DNA of 33,725 nucleotides. It comes from Faecalibacterium gallinarum. GTDB lineage: Bacteria; Bacillota; Clostridia; Oscillospirales; Ruminococcaceae. How positions within the stretch are numbered: the first letter of the stretch is position 1; each line of letters begins with the position of its first letter. The notes beneath the pieces were generated by a model, which was given only the letters and a program-made list of their open reading frames with translations, was not told where the DNA came from and made no database searches. Made by a program: the position numbers and the translations under genes. The stretch spans positions 1 to 33,725 of the forward strand of contig NZ_BQKV01000014.1 of assembly GCF_022180365.1 (NCBI RefSeq). Direction: 5' to 3'. This document shows positions 6,971-14,883 of this stretch, piece after piece.

Positions 6971-7984
6971 TCAGTTGAGGGTCTTGCCGAAGAACTCCAC
7001 CTCTTTGGCGATAAAGGCCATCAGTTCGTCGAACTGGTCCGGGGTCAGGCTCTGGGCGCCGTCGCACTTGGCTTTAGCGGGGTTGTTGTGGACCTCGATC
7101 ATCAGCCCGTCGGCCCCGGCGGCCACCGCCGCTTTGGCCAGCTGGGGGACCATCCAGGCCTGGCCACAGGCGTGGCTGGGGTCCACCACCACCGGCAGGT
7201 GGGTCATCTTGTGGAGCATACAGACGGCGGCCAGGTCCAGGGTGTTCCGCATGCTGGTTTCGTAGGTGCGGATGCCCCGCTCGCAGAGGATGACGTTTTC
7301 GTTCCCCTCGGCCATGATGTACTCGGCGCTCATCACCAGCTCTTCCAGGGTGTTGGCCAGGCCCCGCTTGAGCAGCACCGGCTTTTTCTGGCGGCCTACG
7401 GCTTTCAGCAGCTCGAAGTTCTGCATATTCCGGGCGCCCACCTGGATCAGATCCACATTCTCAAAGAGGGGCAGATGCTCGGTGTTCATGATCTCGGTGA
7501 CGATGGGGCTGCCGGTGGCCCGGCGGGCCAGCTTGAGCAGGTCCAGCCCCTCGGCCCGCATCCCCTGGAAGGAGTAGGGGGAGGTCCGGGGTTTGAAGGC
7601 GCCGCCCCGGAGCAGGCTGGCCCCGGCGGCTTTCACCCGCTGGGCACAGTAGGTGATCTGTTCCTCGCTCTCGATGCTGCAAGGGCCGGCGATGACGGCG
7701 AAGTTCCCGCCGCCGATCTTGACCCCTGCCACATCCACCACCGTGTCGTCGGGGTGGAATTTGCGGTTGGCTTTCTTGTAGGGCTCGGACACCCGGCGGA
7801 CGGTCTCCACCACGGGGTTGGCCAGAATCCAGCTCTCGGCGATGGCCTTGGTGTCGCCGATCAGGCCCAGAATGTGGGTGTCGCTGCCCCGGGAATCGTT
7901 GATGGCAAAGCCCATCCCCTCCAGCTCGCGGCAGAATTCGTGGACCTGGGCCTCGGGGGCGTCTTGTTTCAGAATGACAATCAT
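6971..7984 (-). CDS. aroF: 3-deoxy-7-phosphoheptulonate (DAHP) synthase, AroF/AroG type I-beta
   Basis: Condenses phosphoenolpyruvate and erythrose 4-phosphate to DAHP, the entry to aromatic amino acids. The 337-residue product has a ferredoxin-like regulatory domain (about 1-70) and a TIM-barrel catalytic domain, like the Thermotoga maritima enzyme. The metal ligands are all visible: Cys102 in GPCSIE, His271 in DPSHACG, Glu297 in IEVHNNP and Asp308 in CDGAQS. KPRTSPYSFQG at 131-141 binds PEP/E4P. AAAGGAG precedes the ATG. It stands alone between a strong promoter and a terminator; no other shikimate gene is near. The N-terminal domain mediates tyrosine feedback inhibition in T. maritima; that may apply here. 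Confidence 0.93.
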   Translation of the reverse strand: MIVILKQDAPEAQVHEFCRELEGMGFAINDSRGSDTHILGLIGDTKAIAESWILANPVVETVRRVSEPYKKANRKFHPDDTVVDVAGVKIGGGNFAVIAGPCSIESEEQITYCAQRVKAAGASLLRGGAFKPRTSPYSFQGMRAEGLDLLKLARRATGSPIVTEIMNTEHLPLFENVDLIQVGARNMQNFELLKAVGRQKKPVLLKRGLANTLEELVMSAEYIMAEGNENVILCERGIRTYETSMRNTLDLAAVCMLHKMTHLPVVVDPSHACGQAWMVPQLAKAAVAAGADGLMIEVHNNPAKAKCDGAQSLTPDQFDELMAFIAKEVEFFGKTLN

Positions 7985-8068
7985 GGTCGGTGTCTCCTTT
8001 GCTCTTGCTTGTCTATACGGTGGACCCGGTGCAGGAGGACATCGGCCCCTTTGCCGCGGTCGGAGATT

Positions 8069-8086
8069 ACTTCACTTTCCTGAAGT
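8069..8086. promoter_or_regulatory. Operator dyad 1 downstream of the aroF promoter
   Basis: Perfect dyad ACTTCA-N6-TGAAGT. It lies ten bases downstream of the -10 box (minus direction), around or just after the transcription start. The same motif recurs 35 bp upstream. The N6 spacing resembles the layout of TyrR boxes, but the half-site differs and no regulator is known. Confidence 0.55.
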
Positions 8087-8095
8087 GGTGAGGCT

Positions 8096-8124
8096 ACTAT
8101 ATCATTTCATTGTCCTGAAGTCAA
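8096..8124 (-). promoter_or_regulatory. Promoter of the DAHP synthase gene
   Basis: Minus strand: TTGACT (8124-8119), 17-base spacer, TATAGT (8101-8096). The leader to the ATG at 7984 is about 100 bases. I saw no terminator/antiterminator pair or aromatic-codon leader peptide in it. Confidence 0.8.
8104..8121. promoter_or_regulatory. Operator dyad 2 overlapping the aroF -35 and spacer
   Basis: ATTTCA-N6-TGAAGT, one mismatch from a perfect dyad. The last 16 bases match dyad 1 at 14 of 16 positions. It covers the spacer and three bases of the -35 box, so a bound protein would block RNA polymerase. Confidence 0.5.
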
Positions 8125-8196
8125 GAGGGAGAGGAAAATTTTTCTGCCTGGAATTTTAGAGGAAAGCCGCCCCTGTTCTTTGCGCCCGAAACGTGG

Positions 8197-8202
8197 TACA
8201 AT
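8197..8202 (+). promoter_or_regulatory. Possible -10 box for ybaK
   Basis: TACAAT 28 bases before the ATG at 8231. The -35 region at 17 bases is TGTTCT, a poor match, so only the -10 is suggestive. Confidence 0.35.
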
Positions 8203-8230
8203 AGGGCGAGAAGGAAGGGAAGTTTTTTCT

Positions 8231-8713
8231 ATGGCAAAAGAAGCAAAAACCAATGCAATGCGGATTCTCGAGCGGGCCAAGGTGGCCTATACCGCCCATG
8301 AATACCCCCATCAGGAGGGGGTGGCGGTGGACGGCGTCACCGTGGCCGCCAGCATGGGCGAGGACCCCGCCTGCGTCTATAAAACTCTGGTAACCCAGGG
8401 GGCCAGCCGGAACTATTTCGTCTTTGTGATCCCGGTGGCCGCCGAACTGGACCTGAAAGCCGCCGCCCGCAGCGTGGGGGAGAAGAGCGTGGCCATGATC
8501 CATGTGGCCGATATCAATAAGGTCACCGGCTATGTCCGGGGCGGTTGCAGCCCCGTGGGGATGAAAAAGCAGTACGTCACCGTGTTCGATGAAAGCGCTC
8601 TGGCCCAGGAGAAAATTTATGTCTCCGGCGGGCGGATCGGCACCCAGGTCTGCTGTGCCCCCGCCGAGCTGATCCGGGCCGCCAGGGCCACCACCGCCCA
8701 CATCATTTTCTGA
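8231..8713 (+). CDS. ybaK: Cys-tRNA(Pro)/Cys-tRNA(Cys) deacylase, YbaK/EbsC family
   Basis: YbaK-type proteins hydrolyse Cys wrongly loaded on tRNA-Pro, acting in trans on prolyl-tRNA synthetase errors. The 160-residue product shows the family layout: VAYTAHEYPH near 18-27, VYKTLV at 49-54 with the conserved Lys51, KAAARSVGEKSVAMI in the middle, GYVRGGCSPVGMKK and the C-terminal GGRIGTQVCCAPAEL. The ATG at 8231 follows GGAAGGGAAG; a longer frame from 8180 begins in promoter sequence. It is a single gene; the next 270 bases hold no gene. The exact misacylated substrate cannot be decided from sequence. Confidence 0.9.
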   Translation: MAKEAKTNAMRILERAKVAYTAHEYPHQEGVAVDGVTVAASMGEDPACVYKTLVTQGASRNYFVFVIPVAAELDLKAAARSVGEKSVAMIHVADINKVTGYVRGGCSPVGMKKQYVTVFDESALAQEKIYVSGGRIGTQVCCAPAELIRAARATTAHIIF

Positions 8714-8880
8714 GGGGGAGAGCCCCCGAAATCCTGACCGGAACTTTACCAATTCTTCAAAAAAATAAAGATTTGTAAAGAAAGTCATACTAAAAAGAAA
8801 ATACCTGGGGAAAATGCACAAAACTTCTGAAAGGTTTTTTCGGCAGGGAGAACACAAGGGAGAAATTGCGCAAACGGCCT
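8714..8880 (+). other. Gene-free AT-richer stretch after ybaK
   Basis: A short hairpin (five G, AGAG, five C, 8714-8727) without a T-tract follows the ybaK stop. The rest (8740-8880) is AT-rich and contains no coding signal, RNA gene or convincing promoter that I can see. It is the start of the 463-base gap before purE. Confidence 0.5.
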
Positions 8881-8908
8881 TTGCAAAGTAAATGTTTTGC
8901 CGTAAACT
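8881..8908 (+). promoter_or_regulatory. Promoter for the purE leader
   Basis: TTGCAA (8881-8886), 16-base spacer, TAAACT (8903-8908). The stretch closely resembles the promoter at 22393-22421 (shared TTGCAA, GTAAAT, TTTTG, GTAAA and GTAC blocks). No promoter is visible nearer purE. A small AACGC-TTCGG-GCGTT hairpin with five T follows at 8923-8940. Confidence 0.5.
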
Positions 8909-8922
8909 GTATATGGTACACA

Positions 8923-8940
8923 AACGCTTCGGGCGTTTTT
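8923..8940 (+). terminator. Short hairpin with T-tract in the purE leader
   Basis: A 5-bp stem AACGC/GCGTT with TTCGG loop, followed by TTTTT. It lies 15 bases after the leader promoter -10 box. It is weak for a terminator but has the right form, and may act as an early attenuator. Confidence 0.35.
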
Positions 8941-8984
8941 GTGACGGAAAAACGATACAACCATGGTTCTGCGGGGGGCGCTTT

Positions 8985-9092
8985 ATGCGATACAAGATGC
9001 TCATCTCCACAGCCTGCGGGTGTGCAGGCGCTCTGGGGGTCATCGTGTATCTTGCGGGGCGGCGCGCCGCTGAAATTGGGTTGGAAAAATAA
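8985..9092 (+). CDS. Small single-span membrane protein in the purE leader
   Basis: A 35-residue ORF starting MRYKMLISTACG, with a hydrophobic, Gly/Ala/Cys-containing span (about 6-25, GALGVIVYLAG) and a charged tail ending RRAAEIGLEK. A run of six G precedes the ATG by about six bases. The stop codon abuts a strong terminator hairpin, which suggests a real transcription unit. The frame stays open upstream to 8892, but that extension is Arg/Phe/Trp-rich and overlaps the leader hairpin, so I prefer the ATG at 8985. No family is recognised. It may be a true small protein or a chance frame in a regulatory leader. Confidence 0.4.
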   Translation: MRYKMLISTACGCAGALGVIVYLAGRRAAEIGLEK

Positions 9093-9130
9093 GGCCGTGG
9101 TGTAGCTGCATCACAGCCTTTTTTGTTTTG
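9091..9130 (+). terminator. Strong terminator 47 bases before purE
   Basis: A 12-bp stem 9091-9102 / 9109-9120 (one mismatch, one G-U) with a six-base loop is followed by TTTTTTGTTTTG. No promoter is visible between it and the purE start. It therefore either ends the small leader gene or acts as an attenuator of the purine cluster. A separate GCCTGC/GCAGGC hairpin lies upstream at 9012-9029. Confidence 0.8.
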
Positions 9131-9176
9131 TTGAACAGGGCCGCCCGCCGGCCCCCAGCAAAGGGAGGTAAACAGC

Positions 9177-9677
9177 ATGATTCGTAAAGTTGCCGTTATT
9201 ATGGGTTCGGACAGTGATTGGCCGGTGGTCAAGGGTGCCTGCACCCAGCTCAAGGCCCTGGGCATCCCCTTTGAGGCCCACATCCTTTCGGCCCACCGGA
9301 CCCCGGCCGCTGCGGCTGAGTTCGCCAAGAGCGCCCGGGCCAATGGCTTTGGGGTGATCCTCTGCGCCGCCGGCATGGCGGCCCACCTGGCCGGCGCTTT
9401 CGCGGCCAACACCACCCTGCCGGTCATCGGCATCCCCATGAAGGGCGGCGCCATGGACGGCCTGGACGCTCTGCTGGCCACCGTCCAGATGCCCAGCGGC
9501 ATCCCCGTGGCGACTGTGGCCCTGAACGGCGCCAAAAACGCCGCCTGGCTGGCCGCCCAGATCCTGGCTTTGTCGGACGACGCCCTGGCGGCCCGGCTGG
9601 AGGCCGAGCGGGCCAACATGACCGAGGAGATCGCCGCCAAGGAGGCTAAGCTCCAGCGGGAGCTGGCCGCCCTGTAA
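9177..9677 (+). CDS. purE: N5-carboxyaminoimidazole ribonucleotide mutase, class I PurE
   Basis: PurE moves the carboxyl group of N5-CAIR to give CAIR in IMP synthesis. The 166 residues have the class I signatures MGSDSDWPVV (9-18) and SAHRTP near 40-45, followed by ILCAAGMAAHLAGAFA and PVIGIP. AAAGGGAGG precedes the ATG. It heads the purine cluster. Class I enzymes usually need PurK to make N5-CAIR, and no purK or purC adjoins. The C-terminal helix is long and rich in Ala, Glu and Lys, as in many clostridial homologues. Identification is secure; how the substrate is supplied is open. Confidence 0.95.
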   Translation: MIRKVAVIMGSDSDWPVVKGACTQLKALGIPFEAHILSAHRTPAAAAEFAKSARANGFGVILCAAGMAAHLAGAFAANTTLPVIGIPMKGGAMDGLDALLATVQMPSGIPVATVALNGAKNAAWLAAQILALSDDALAARLEAERANMTEEIAAKEAKLQRELAAL

Positions 9678-9728
9678 GCGCCGCAGGATCGAACGAGCAG
9701 AGAGAAGAAACGTTTTAGAGGAGTAAGA

Positions 9729-11201
9729 ATGTCTGAATTTAGCTACCCGCTCCATGAGGAATGCGGTGTTTTTGGTATCTACGATAAAGCCGGCACCGAG
9801 GATGTTACTGCCGCCGTCTACTCGGCCCTCTATTCCCTCCAGCACCGGGGCCAGGAGAGCTGCGGCATCGCGGTCAACGACGACGGCGTCATCAGCGGCT
9901 ACCGGGATCTGGGCCTGGTGAACGAGGTGTTCACCCCCCAGGTGCTGGCCAGTCTCTCCAAGCCGGAGATCCGGATGGCCACCGGCCATGTCCGCTATGC
10001 CACCGCCGGCAGCCGGATCCGGGCCAACGCCCAGCCCATGATTGTCCGCCACGGCCGGGGCACTATGGCTCTGTGCCACAACGGCAACCTGACCAACGCC
10101 ATCCAGCTGCGCACCGAGCTGGAAAACGAGGGCGCCATCTTCCACGGCTCTTCGGACACCGAGGTGATCTGCTACCTCATCACCCGGGAGCGGCTCAAGA
10201 GCGGCAGCATCGAGCTGGCCGTCAGCCGCACCATGGACAAGCTGGACGGCGCTTACAGCTTGGTGATTATGTCTTCCACCAAACTGATCGCCGTGCGGGA
10301 CCCCCGGGGCTATCGGCCCCTGTGCATCGGCACCCTGCCGGGGGGCGGCTACGTCTTCGCCAGTGAGAGCTGTGCCCTGGACGCCGCCGGCGCGGATTTC
10401 CTGCGGGACGTGGAGCCCGGCGAGATCGTCATCGCCGACGCCAACGGCCTGCGGAGCGTCAAGGATCACTGCGGCCGCAAGGACACCCAGATGTGCGTCT
10501 TTGAGTTCATCTACTTCGCTCGGCCGGACAGCGTCATCGAGGGCAGCTCGGTCCACGAGGCCCGCAAACAGGCCGGCCGCTTCCTGGCCGAGGAGCACCC
10601 GGTAGAGGCCGACGTGGTCATCGGCGTGCCCGACTCGGGCCTGGACGCCGCCCTGGGCTACTCGGAGGCCAGCGGCATCCCCTACGGCATCGGCTTTATC
10701 AAGAACAAATACATCGGCCGCACCTTCATCCAGGGCAGCCAGAAGCAGCGTGAGAACAGCGTCCGGATCAAGCTGAACGCCGTCACCAGCACTGTCAAGG
10801 ACAAGCGGGTGGTTCTGATCGACGACTCCATCGTCCGGGGCACCACCTCGGCCCGGATCATCAAGCTGCTGCGGGACGCCGGCGCCAAGGAGGTCCACTT
10901 CCGGGTCTCGGCGCCCCCCTTCAAGTACCCCTGCTATTTCGGCACCGACATCCCCGACCAGAAACTGCTGGTGGCCACCGGCCGGACGGTGGCCGAGATC
11001 AATGAGATCATCGGCGCCGACACCCTGGGCTATCTGTCCACCGAGCACGTGGTTCAGCTGGCCAAGAACTCCAAATGCGGTTTCTGCACCGCCTGCTTCA
11101 CCGGCAAATACGCCGTCAAGCCGGACCAGGTGCTTTCCACCAACATCCACGAGCGTCATCTGCACGACCGCCCCAAGGACGAGAAAAAGTTAGGAGAGTA
11201 A
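9729..11201 (+). CDS. purF: Amidophosphoribosyltransferase
   Basis: Makes phosphoribosylamine from PRPP and glutamine, the committed purine step. The 490 residues comprise an Ntn glutaminase domain and a phosphoribosyltransferase domain. Cys12 in [10 protein letters not shown] is the nucleophile, so an 11-residue propeptide should be removed. The PRPP motif [14 protein letters not shown] has its Asp pair at 365-366. C-terminal Cys450, 453 and 456 (KCGFCTACF) and an internal Cys near 258 fit the Bacillus-type enzyme with a 4Fe-4S cluster that is oxygen-sensitive. GAGGAGTAAG precedes the ATG. purM starts four bases after its stop. Confidence 0.96.
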   Translation: MSEFSYPLHEECGVFGIYDKAGTEDVTAAVYSALYSLQHRGQESCGIAVNDDGVISGYRDLGLVNEVFTPQVLASLSKPEIRMATGHVRYATAGSRIRANAQPMIVRHGRGTMALCHNGNLTNAIQLRTELENEGAIFHGSSDTEVICYLITRERLKSGSIELAVSRTMDKLDGAYSLVIMSSTKLIAVRDPRGYRPLCIGTLPGGGYVFASESCALDAAGADFLRDVEPGEIVIADANGLRSVKDHCGRKDTQMCVFEFIYFARPDSVIEGSSVHEARKQAGRFLAEEHPVEADVVIGVPDSGLDAALGYSEASGIPYGIGFIKNKYIGRTFIQGSQKQRENSVRIKLNAVTSTVKDKRVVLIDDSIVRGTTSARIIKLLRDAGAKEVHFRVSAPPFKYPCYFGTDIPDQKLLVATGRTVAEINEIIGADTLGYLSTEHVVQLAKNSKCGFCTACFTGKYAVKPDQVLSTNIHERHLHDRPKDEKKLGE

Positions 11202-11205
11202 GATC

Positions 11206-12252
11206 ATGGAAAAGAGTTATTCTGAGAGCTACAAGGCCGCCGGCGTGGACATCACCGCAGGCTACCGCTCGGTTGAACTGATGAAACAGTACGTCGCCCG
11301 CACCATGAACGAGCACTGCATCGGCGGTCTGGGCGGCTTCGGCGGCCTGTTCGAGCTGGACTGCACCGGCATCTCCCGCCCGGTGCTGATCTCGGGCACC
11401 GACGGCGTGGGCACCAAGCTCCGCATCGCCATGCTGATGGACAAGCACGACACCGTGGGCATCGACTGCGTGGCCATGTGCGTCAACGACGTCATCTGCG
11501 CCGGCGCAAAGCCCCTGGTCTTCCTGGATTACATCGCCTGCGGCAAGAACGTCCCCGAGAAGATCGCCGACCTGGTCAAGGGCGTAGCCGAGGGCTGCGT
11601 CCAGGCGGGCGCTGCCCTGGTGGGCGGCGAGACCGCTGAGATGCCCGGCTTCTACCCCGAGGACGAGTACGACCTGGCGGGCTTCACCGTGGGCGTGGTG
11701 GACAAGAGCAAGATCCTGGACAACAACACCATGGTTCCCGGCGACGTGATCATCGCCCTGCCTTCCTCCGGCGTCCACTCCAACGGCTTCTCCCTGGTCC
11801 GCAAGATCTTCGACCTGGAGAACCACCCCGAAGTCCTCAAGACCACCCCCGCCGAGCTGGGCGGCAAGACCCTGGGCGAGGCTCTGCTGGCCCCCACCAA
11901 GATCTACGTCAAGCCGGTGCTGGCCGTTCTGGAGCAGGTGGCCGTCCGGGGCATCTCCCACATCACCGGCGGCGGCTTCTATGAGAACATCCCCCGCAGC
12001 CTGAAGAAGGGCTGCTGCGCCCGGATCAAGAAAGAGGATGTCCGCACCCCGGGCCTCTTCGCTCTGATGCAGAAAGAGGGCAACATCCCCGAGCGGGATA
12101 TGTTCAACACCTTCAACATGGGCGTGGGCATGATCCTCACCGTTCCCGCCGACCAGGCCGACAAGGCTCTGGAGATCCTCCACGCAAACGGCGAGCCCGA
12201 GGCCTACCGCCTGGGCGTGATTGCAGAAGGCGAGGGCGTTGAGCTGTGCTGA
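11206..12252 (+). CDS. purM: Phosphoribosylformylglycinamidine cyclo-ligase (AIR synthetase)
   Basis: Closes the imidazole ring of FGAM with ATP to form AIR. The 348 residues are standard. Visible motifs are [15 protein letters not shown] near 64-78, the [12 protein letters not shown] segment near 140-151 and [13 protein letters not shown] near 249-261. The ribosome site GGAGAG overlaps the end of purF. The stop overlaps the GTG start of purN by seven bases, which implies translational coupling. Codon use is very G/C-rich at third positions, as in the whole purine block. Confidence 0.96.
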   Translation: MEKSYSESYKAAGVDITAGYRSVELMKQYVARTMNEHCIGGLGGFGGLFELDCTGISRPVLISGTDGVGTKLRIAMLMDKHDTVGIDCVAMCVNDVICAGAKPLVFLDYIACGKNVPEKIADLVKGVAEGCVQAGAALVGGETAEMPGFYPEDEYDLAGFTVGVVDKSKILDNNTMVPGDVIIALPSSGVHSNGFSLVRKIFDLENHPEVLKTTPAELGGKTLGEALLAPTKIYVKPVLAVLEQVAVRGISHITGGGFYENIPRSLKKGCCARIKKEDVRTPGLFALMQKEGNIPERDMFNTFNMGVGMILTVPADQADKALEILHANGEPEAYRLGVIAEGEGVELC

Positions 12253-12842
12253 AGATTGCAGTCTTAGTCTCGGGCGGGGGGACCAACCTCCAGGCCCTTC
12301 TGGACAGTGAGGCCCGGGGCGAAAACCCCAACGGCAAAATCACCCTGGTGGTGGCCTCGAAACCCGGGGTCTACGCCCTGGAGCGGGCTGAGAAGGCCGG
12401 GGTGGAGAGTTGCGTCGTCCGCCGCAAGGACTACGCCGACTCCGCCGCCTTCGATGCAGCCCTTTTGGAGGTGCTGCGGGCTCACGAGATTGACCTGGTG
12501 GTGCTGGCGGGCTTTTTGTCGGTGCTGGGCCCCAGCGTGATCGCGGCCTATCCCCGGCGGATTCTGAATGTCCACCCGGCCCTGATTCCGTCCTTCTGCG
12601 GCCCGGGCATGTACGGCCTGCGCCCCCACGAGGCCGCTCTGGCCCGGGGCTGCAAGGTCACCGGCGCCACCGTCCACTTTGTCAACGAGGAGTGCGACGG
12701 CGGGCCCATCCTGCTGCAAAAGGCGGTGGAGATCCAGCCCGGCGACACCCCCGAGATCCTGCAAAAGCGGGTGATGGTGGAGGCCGAGTGGCAGCTGCTG
12801 CCCAAAGCCGTGGCCATGATTTGTAGCGGCGAAGTGGAATAA
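12246..12842 (+). CDS. purN: Phosphoribosylglycinamide formyltransferase (GART)
   Basis: Transfers formyl from 10-formyl-tetrahydrofolate to GAR. The 198-residue protein begins with the nucleotide-binding [15 protein letters not shown]. The catalytic Asn and His are in [12 protein letters not shown] (near 106-117) and the Asp is in CDGGPIL. The start is GTG at 12246, inside the last codons of purM. An extended [17 protein letters not shown] loop is typical of clostridial forms. A hairpin (12858-12878, 7-bp stem) follows before the next gene but has no T-tract, so transcription should continue. Confidence 0.95.
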   Translation: MLKIAVLVSGGGTNLQALLDSEARGENPNGKITLVVASKPGVYALERAEKAGVESCVVRRKDYADSAAFDAALLEVLRAHEIDLVVLAGFLSVLGPSVIAAYPRRILNVHPALIPSFCGPGMYGLRPHEAALARGCKVTGATVHFVNEECDGGPILLQKAVEIQPGDTPEILQKRVMVEAEWQLLPKAVAMICSGEVE

Positions 12843-12857
12843 TAACGATGACGTTCC

Positions 12858-12878
12858 CGCCGCGATTTTTGCGCGGCG
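12858..12878 (+). other. Intercistronic hairpin between purN and purO
   Basis: CGCCGCG and CGCGGCG form a 7-bp stem with an ATTTTTG loop just before the purO ribosome site. There is no T-tract after it, so it more likely affects mRNA stability or translation than termination. Confidence 0.4.
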
Positions 12879-12896
12879 AAGGGAGGATAAGATACC

Positions 12897-13667
12897 ATGG
12901 AAAAGATTGATCTGAACCAGTACCTGGCGAACAACGAGTACCCCGGCCGCGGCATCGCCGTGGCCCTGGCCCCCGATGGCCGCCAGATCTTCATCGGCTA
13001 TTTCATCATGGGCCGGAGCGAGAACAGCCGCAACCGGGTGTTTGAGCCGGTGCCCGAGCGGGGCGGCATCTGCACCACCGCGGCCGACCCCGCAAAGCTG
13101 GAGGACCCCAGCCTGATCATCTATAACCCGGTGCTGACCCTGGGCAAGACCCACATCGTCACCAACGGCGACCAGACCGATACCATTTACGACGAGATGT
13201 GCCGCGGCCGCAGCTTTGCCGACGCCCTGCGCACCCGGACCTTTGAGCCGGACGGCCCCAACTGGACCCCCCGGATCTCGGCGGTGGTCTATGCCGATGG
13301 CAGCTACCAGATGAGCATCCTGAAATCCGCCGACGGCAACGGGGAGAGCGTCCAGAGCTATTTCTTCGACTACCCCCAGCCGGTGGCAGGCGAGGGCCAC
13401 TTCATCAGCACCTATAAGCACAACGGCAACCCCATCCCCAGCTTTGAGGGCGAGCCGCTCCGCTTTGCCTGCCCCCGCACCATCGGGGAGTTTGCCCGGG
13501 GCCTGTGGTCGAACCTCAACGAGGACAACAAGGTCAGCCTCTTCGCACGGGTCATCGACCTGGAGAGCGGCGAGAGCGGCGACATGATCTACAACAAATA
13601 CGAAGCGGTGTGCAGCGACCTGGACGACCCCGAGGAGCCGCCCCTGCTGCCCGAGGAAATGGAATAA
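12897..13667 (+). CDS. purO: IMP cyclohydrolase, PurO-type
   Basis: Closes FAICAR to IMP, the last step of purine synthesis. The 256 residues match the archaeal-type IMP cyclohydrolase family (Ntn-like fold) rather than the PurH N-terminal domain: NEYPGRGIAVALAPDG near the start, FIGYFIMGRSENSRNRVF near 31-48, SLIIYNP near 71-77, TNGDQTDTIYD near 88-98 and TPRISAVV. AAGGGAGGATAAG precedes the ATG. It sits directly before a free AICAR transformylase, so the two together replace bifunctional PurH. The family name is assigned by recognition of these motifs. The last 20 residues are acidic and Pro-rich. Confidence 0.88.
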   Translation: MEKIDLNQYLANNEYPGRGIAVALAPDGRQIFIGYFIMGRSENSRNRVFEPVPERGGICTTAADPAKLEDPSLIIYNPVLTLGKTHIVTNGDQTDTIYDEMCRGRSFADALRTRTFEPDGPNWTPRISAVVYADGSYQMSILKSADGNGESVQSYFFDYPQPVAGEGHFISTYKHNGNPIPSFEGEPLRFACPRTIGEFARGLWSNLNEDNKVSLFARVIDLESGESGDMIYNKYEAVCSDLDDPEEPPLLPEEME

Positions 13668-13683
13668 AGGAGGATTTTGCACC

Positions 13684-14865
13684 ATGAACGAACTGGCTCT
13701 GAAATACGGCTGCAACCCCAACCAGAAGCCCAGCCGCATCTATATGGCGGACGGCTCTGAGCTGCCCGTCACCGTCCTGAACGGCAAGCCCGGCTATATC
13801 AACTTTCTGGATGCTTTGAACTCCATCCAGCTGGTCCAGGAGCTGAAAGCGGCCCTGGGCCTGCCTGCGGCGGCTTCTTTTAAGCACGTCTCCCCGGCAG
13901 GCGCGGCCCTGGGCCTGCCCCTGACCGACGTGGAGCGGAAGATGTACCACATCGCCCCCGAGATGGAGCTGTCCCCCCTGGCCTGCGCTTACGCCCGGGC
14001 CCGGGGCGCCGACCGGATGTCCTCTTTCGGCGACTGGATCGCCCTGTCCGACGTCTGCGACGTGCCCACCGCTAAGCTGATCCAGCACGAGGTGTCCGAC
14101 GGCATCATCGCCCCGGGTTATGAGCCCGAGGCCCTGGCGATTCTGGCCAGCAAGAAGAAGGGCAACTACAACGTGGTTTCCATCGACCCGGCCTACCGTC
14201 CCGCTCCCATCGAGCGCAAGCAGGTTTTCGGCATCACCTTCGAGCAGGGCCGCAACGAGCTGGAGATCAACGCCGACACCATGCTGTCGAACTTCGTCAC
14301 CGAGAACAAAGAGGTGACCGAGGAGCAGAAGCGGGACCTGATCCTGAGCCTCATCACCCTGAAATACACCCAGTCCAACTCGGTCTGCTACGCTGTGGGC
14401 GGCCAGACCATCGGCGTGGGCGCCGGCCAGCAGAGCCGGATCCACTGCACCCGCCTGGCGGGCCAGAAGGCCGACAACTGGCAGCTGCGCCACATGGACA
14501 AGGTTCTGAACCTGCCCTTCCGCCCCGATGTGACCAAACCCAACCGGGACAACGCTATCGACGTCTATATTGGCGACACCCCCGAGGATGTCATCGGCGA
14601 TGATGTCTGGGCCGAGACCTTCACCGAGCAGCCCGCCCCCCTGACCGCCGAGGAGAAGAAAGCCTACCTCAGCCAGGTCACCGGCGTGAGCCTGGGCTCC
14701 GATGCCTTCTTCCCCTTCGGGGACAACATCGAGCGGGCCCGCCGCAGCGGCGTCACCGCCATCGTCCAGCCCGGCGGCTCCATCCGGGATCAGCAGGTCA
14801 TCGACACCTGCAACAAATACGGCATTGCCATGGCCTTCTGCGGGCTGCGGTTGTTCCATCACTAA
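13684..14865 (+). CDS. purH: AICAR transformylase, stand-alone PurH C-terminal type
   Basis: Formylates AICAR with 10-formyl-tetrahydrofolate to give FAICAR. The 393 residues correspond only to the transformylase half of PurH. The catalytic Lys-His pair is in FKHVSPAGAA (near 63-72); SSFGDWIALSD, YTQSNSVCYA and GQQSRIHCTRLAG are further family motifs, and DAFFPFGDNIERA lies near the C terminus. The N-terminal MGS-like cyclohydrolase domain is absent, and the preceding purO supplies that activity. AAAGGAGG precedes the ATG. purD starts 18 bases after the stop. The short clostridial form differs from the usual PurH half, but the catalytic motif is intact. Confidence 0.92.
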   Translation: MNELALKYGCNPNQKPSRIYMADGSELPVTVLNGKPGYINFLDALNSIQLVQELKAALGLPAAASFKHVSPAGAALGLPLTDVERKMYHIAPEMELSPLACAYARARGADRMSSFGDWIALSDVCDVPTAKLIQHEVSDGIIAPGYEPEALAILASKKKGNYNVVSIDPAYRPAPIERKQVFGITFEQGRNELEINADTMLSNFVTENKEVTEEQKRDLILSLITLKYTQSNSVCYAVGGQTIGVGAGQQSRIHCTRLAGQKADNWQLRHMDKVLNLPFRPDVTKPNRDNAIDVYIGDTPEDVIGDDVWAETFTEQPAPLTAEEKKAYLSQVTGVSLGSDAFFPFGDNIERARRSGVTAIVQPGGSIRDQQVIDTCNKYGIAMAFCGLRLFHH

Positions 14866-14883
14866 GCCGGAGGAAAAGTTACA

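Noticed and set aside
7995-8035. Nine-codon leader peptide in the aroF leader
   Set aside because: It contains no Phe, Tyr or Trp codons, its ribosome site is too close to the ATG, and there is no alternative terminator hairpin.
8903-9000. Purine (G-box) riboswitch before purE, suggested by TATATGG and CCGTAAA
   Set aside because: The essential TTTCTACC junction and the paired P1/P2/P3 stems are absent; ZTP and PRPP riboswitch cores were also not found.
8156-9640. 494-codon minus-strand frame over ybaK, the purE leader and purE
   Set aside because: It runs through two well-supported genes and a terminator; its composition changes along its length and shows no family motif.
9111-11165. 684-codon minus-strand frame opposite purE-purF
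   Set aside because: Same cause: mirror frame of high-GC3 genes. The plus-strand genes have full motifs.
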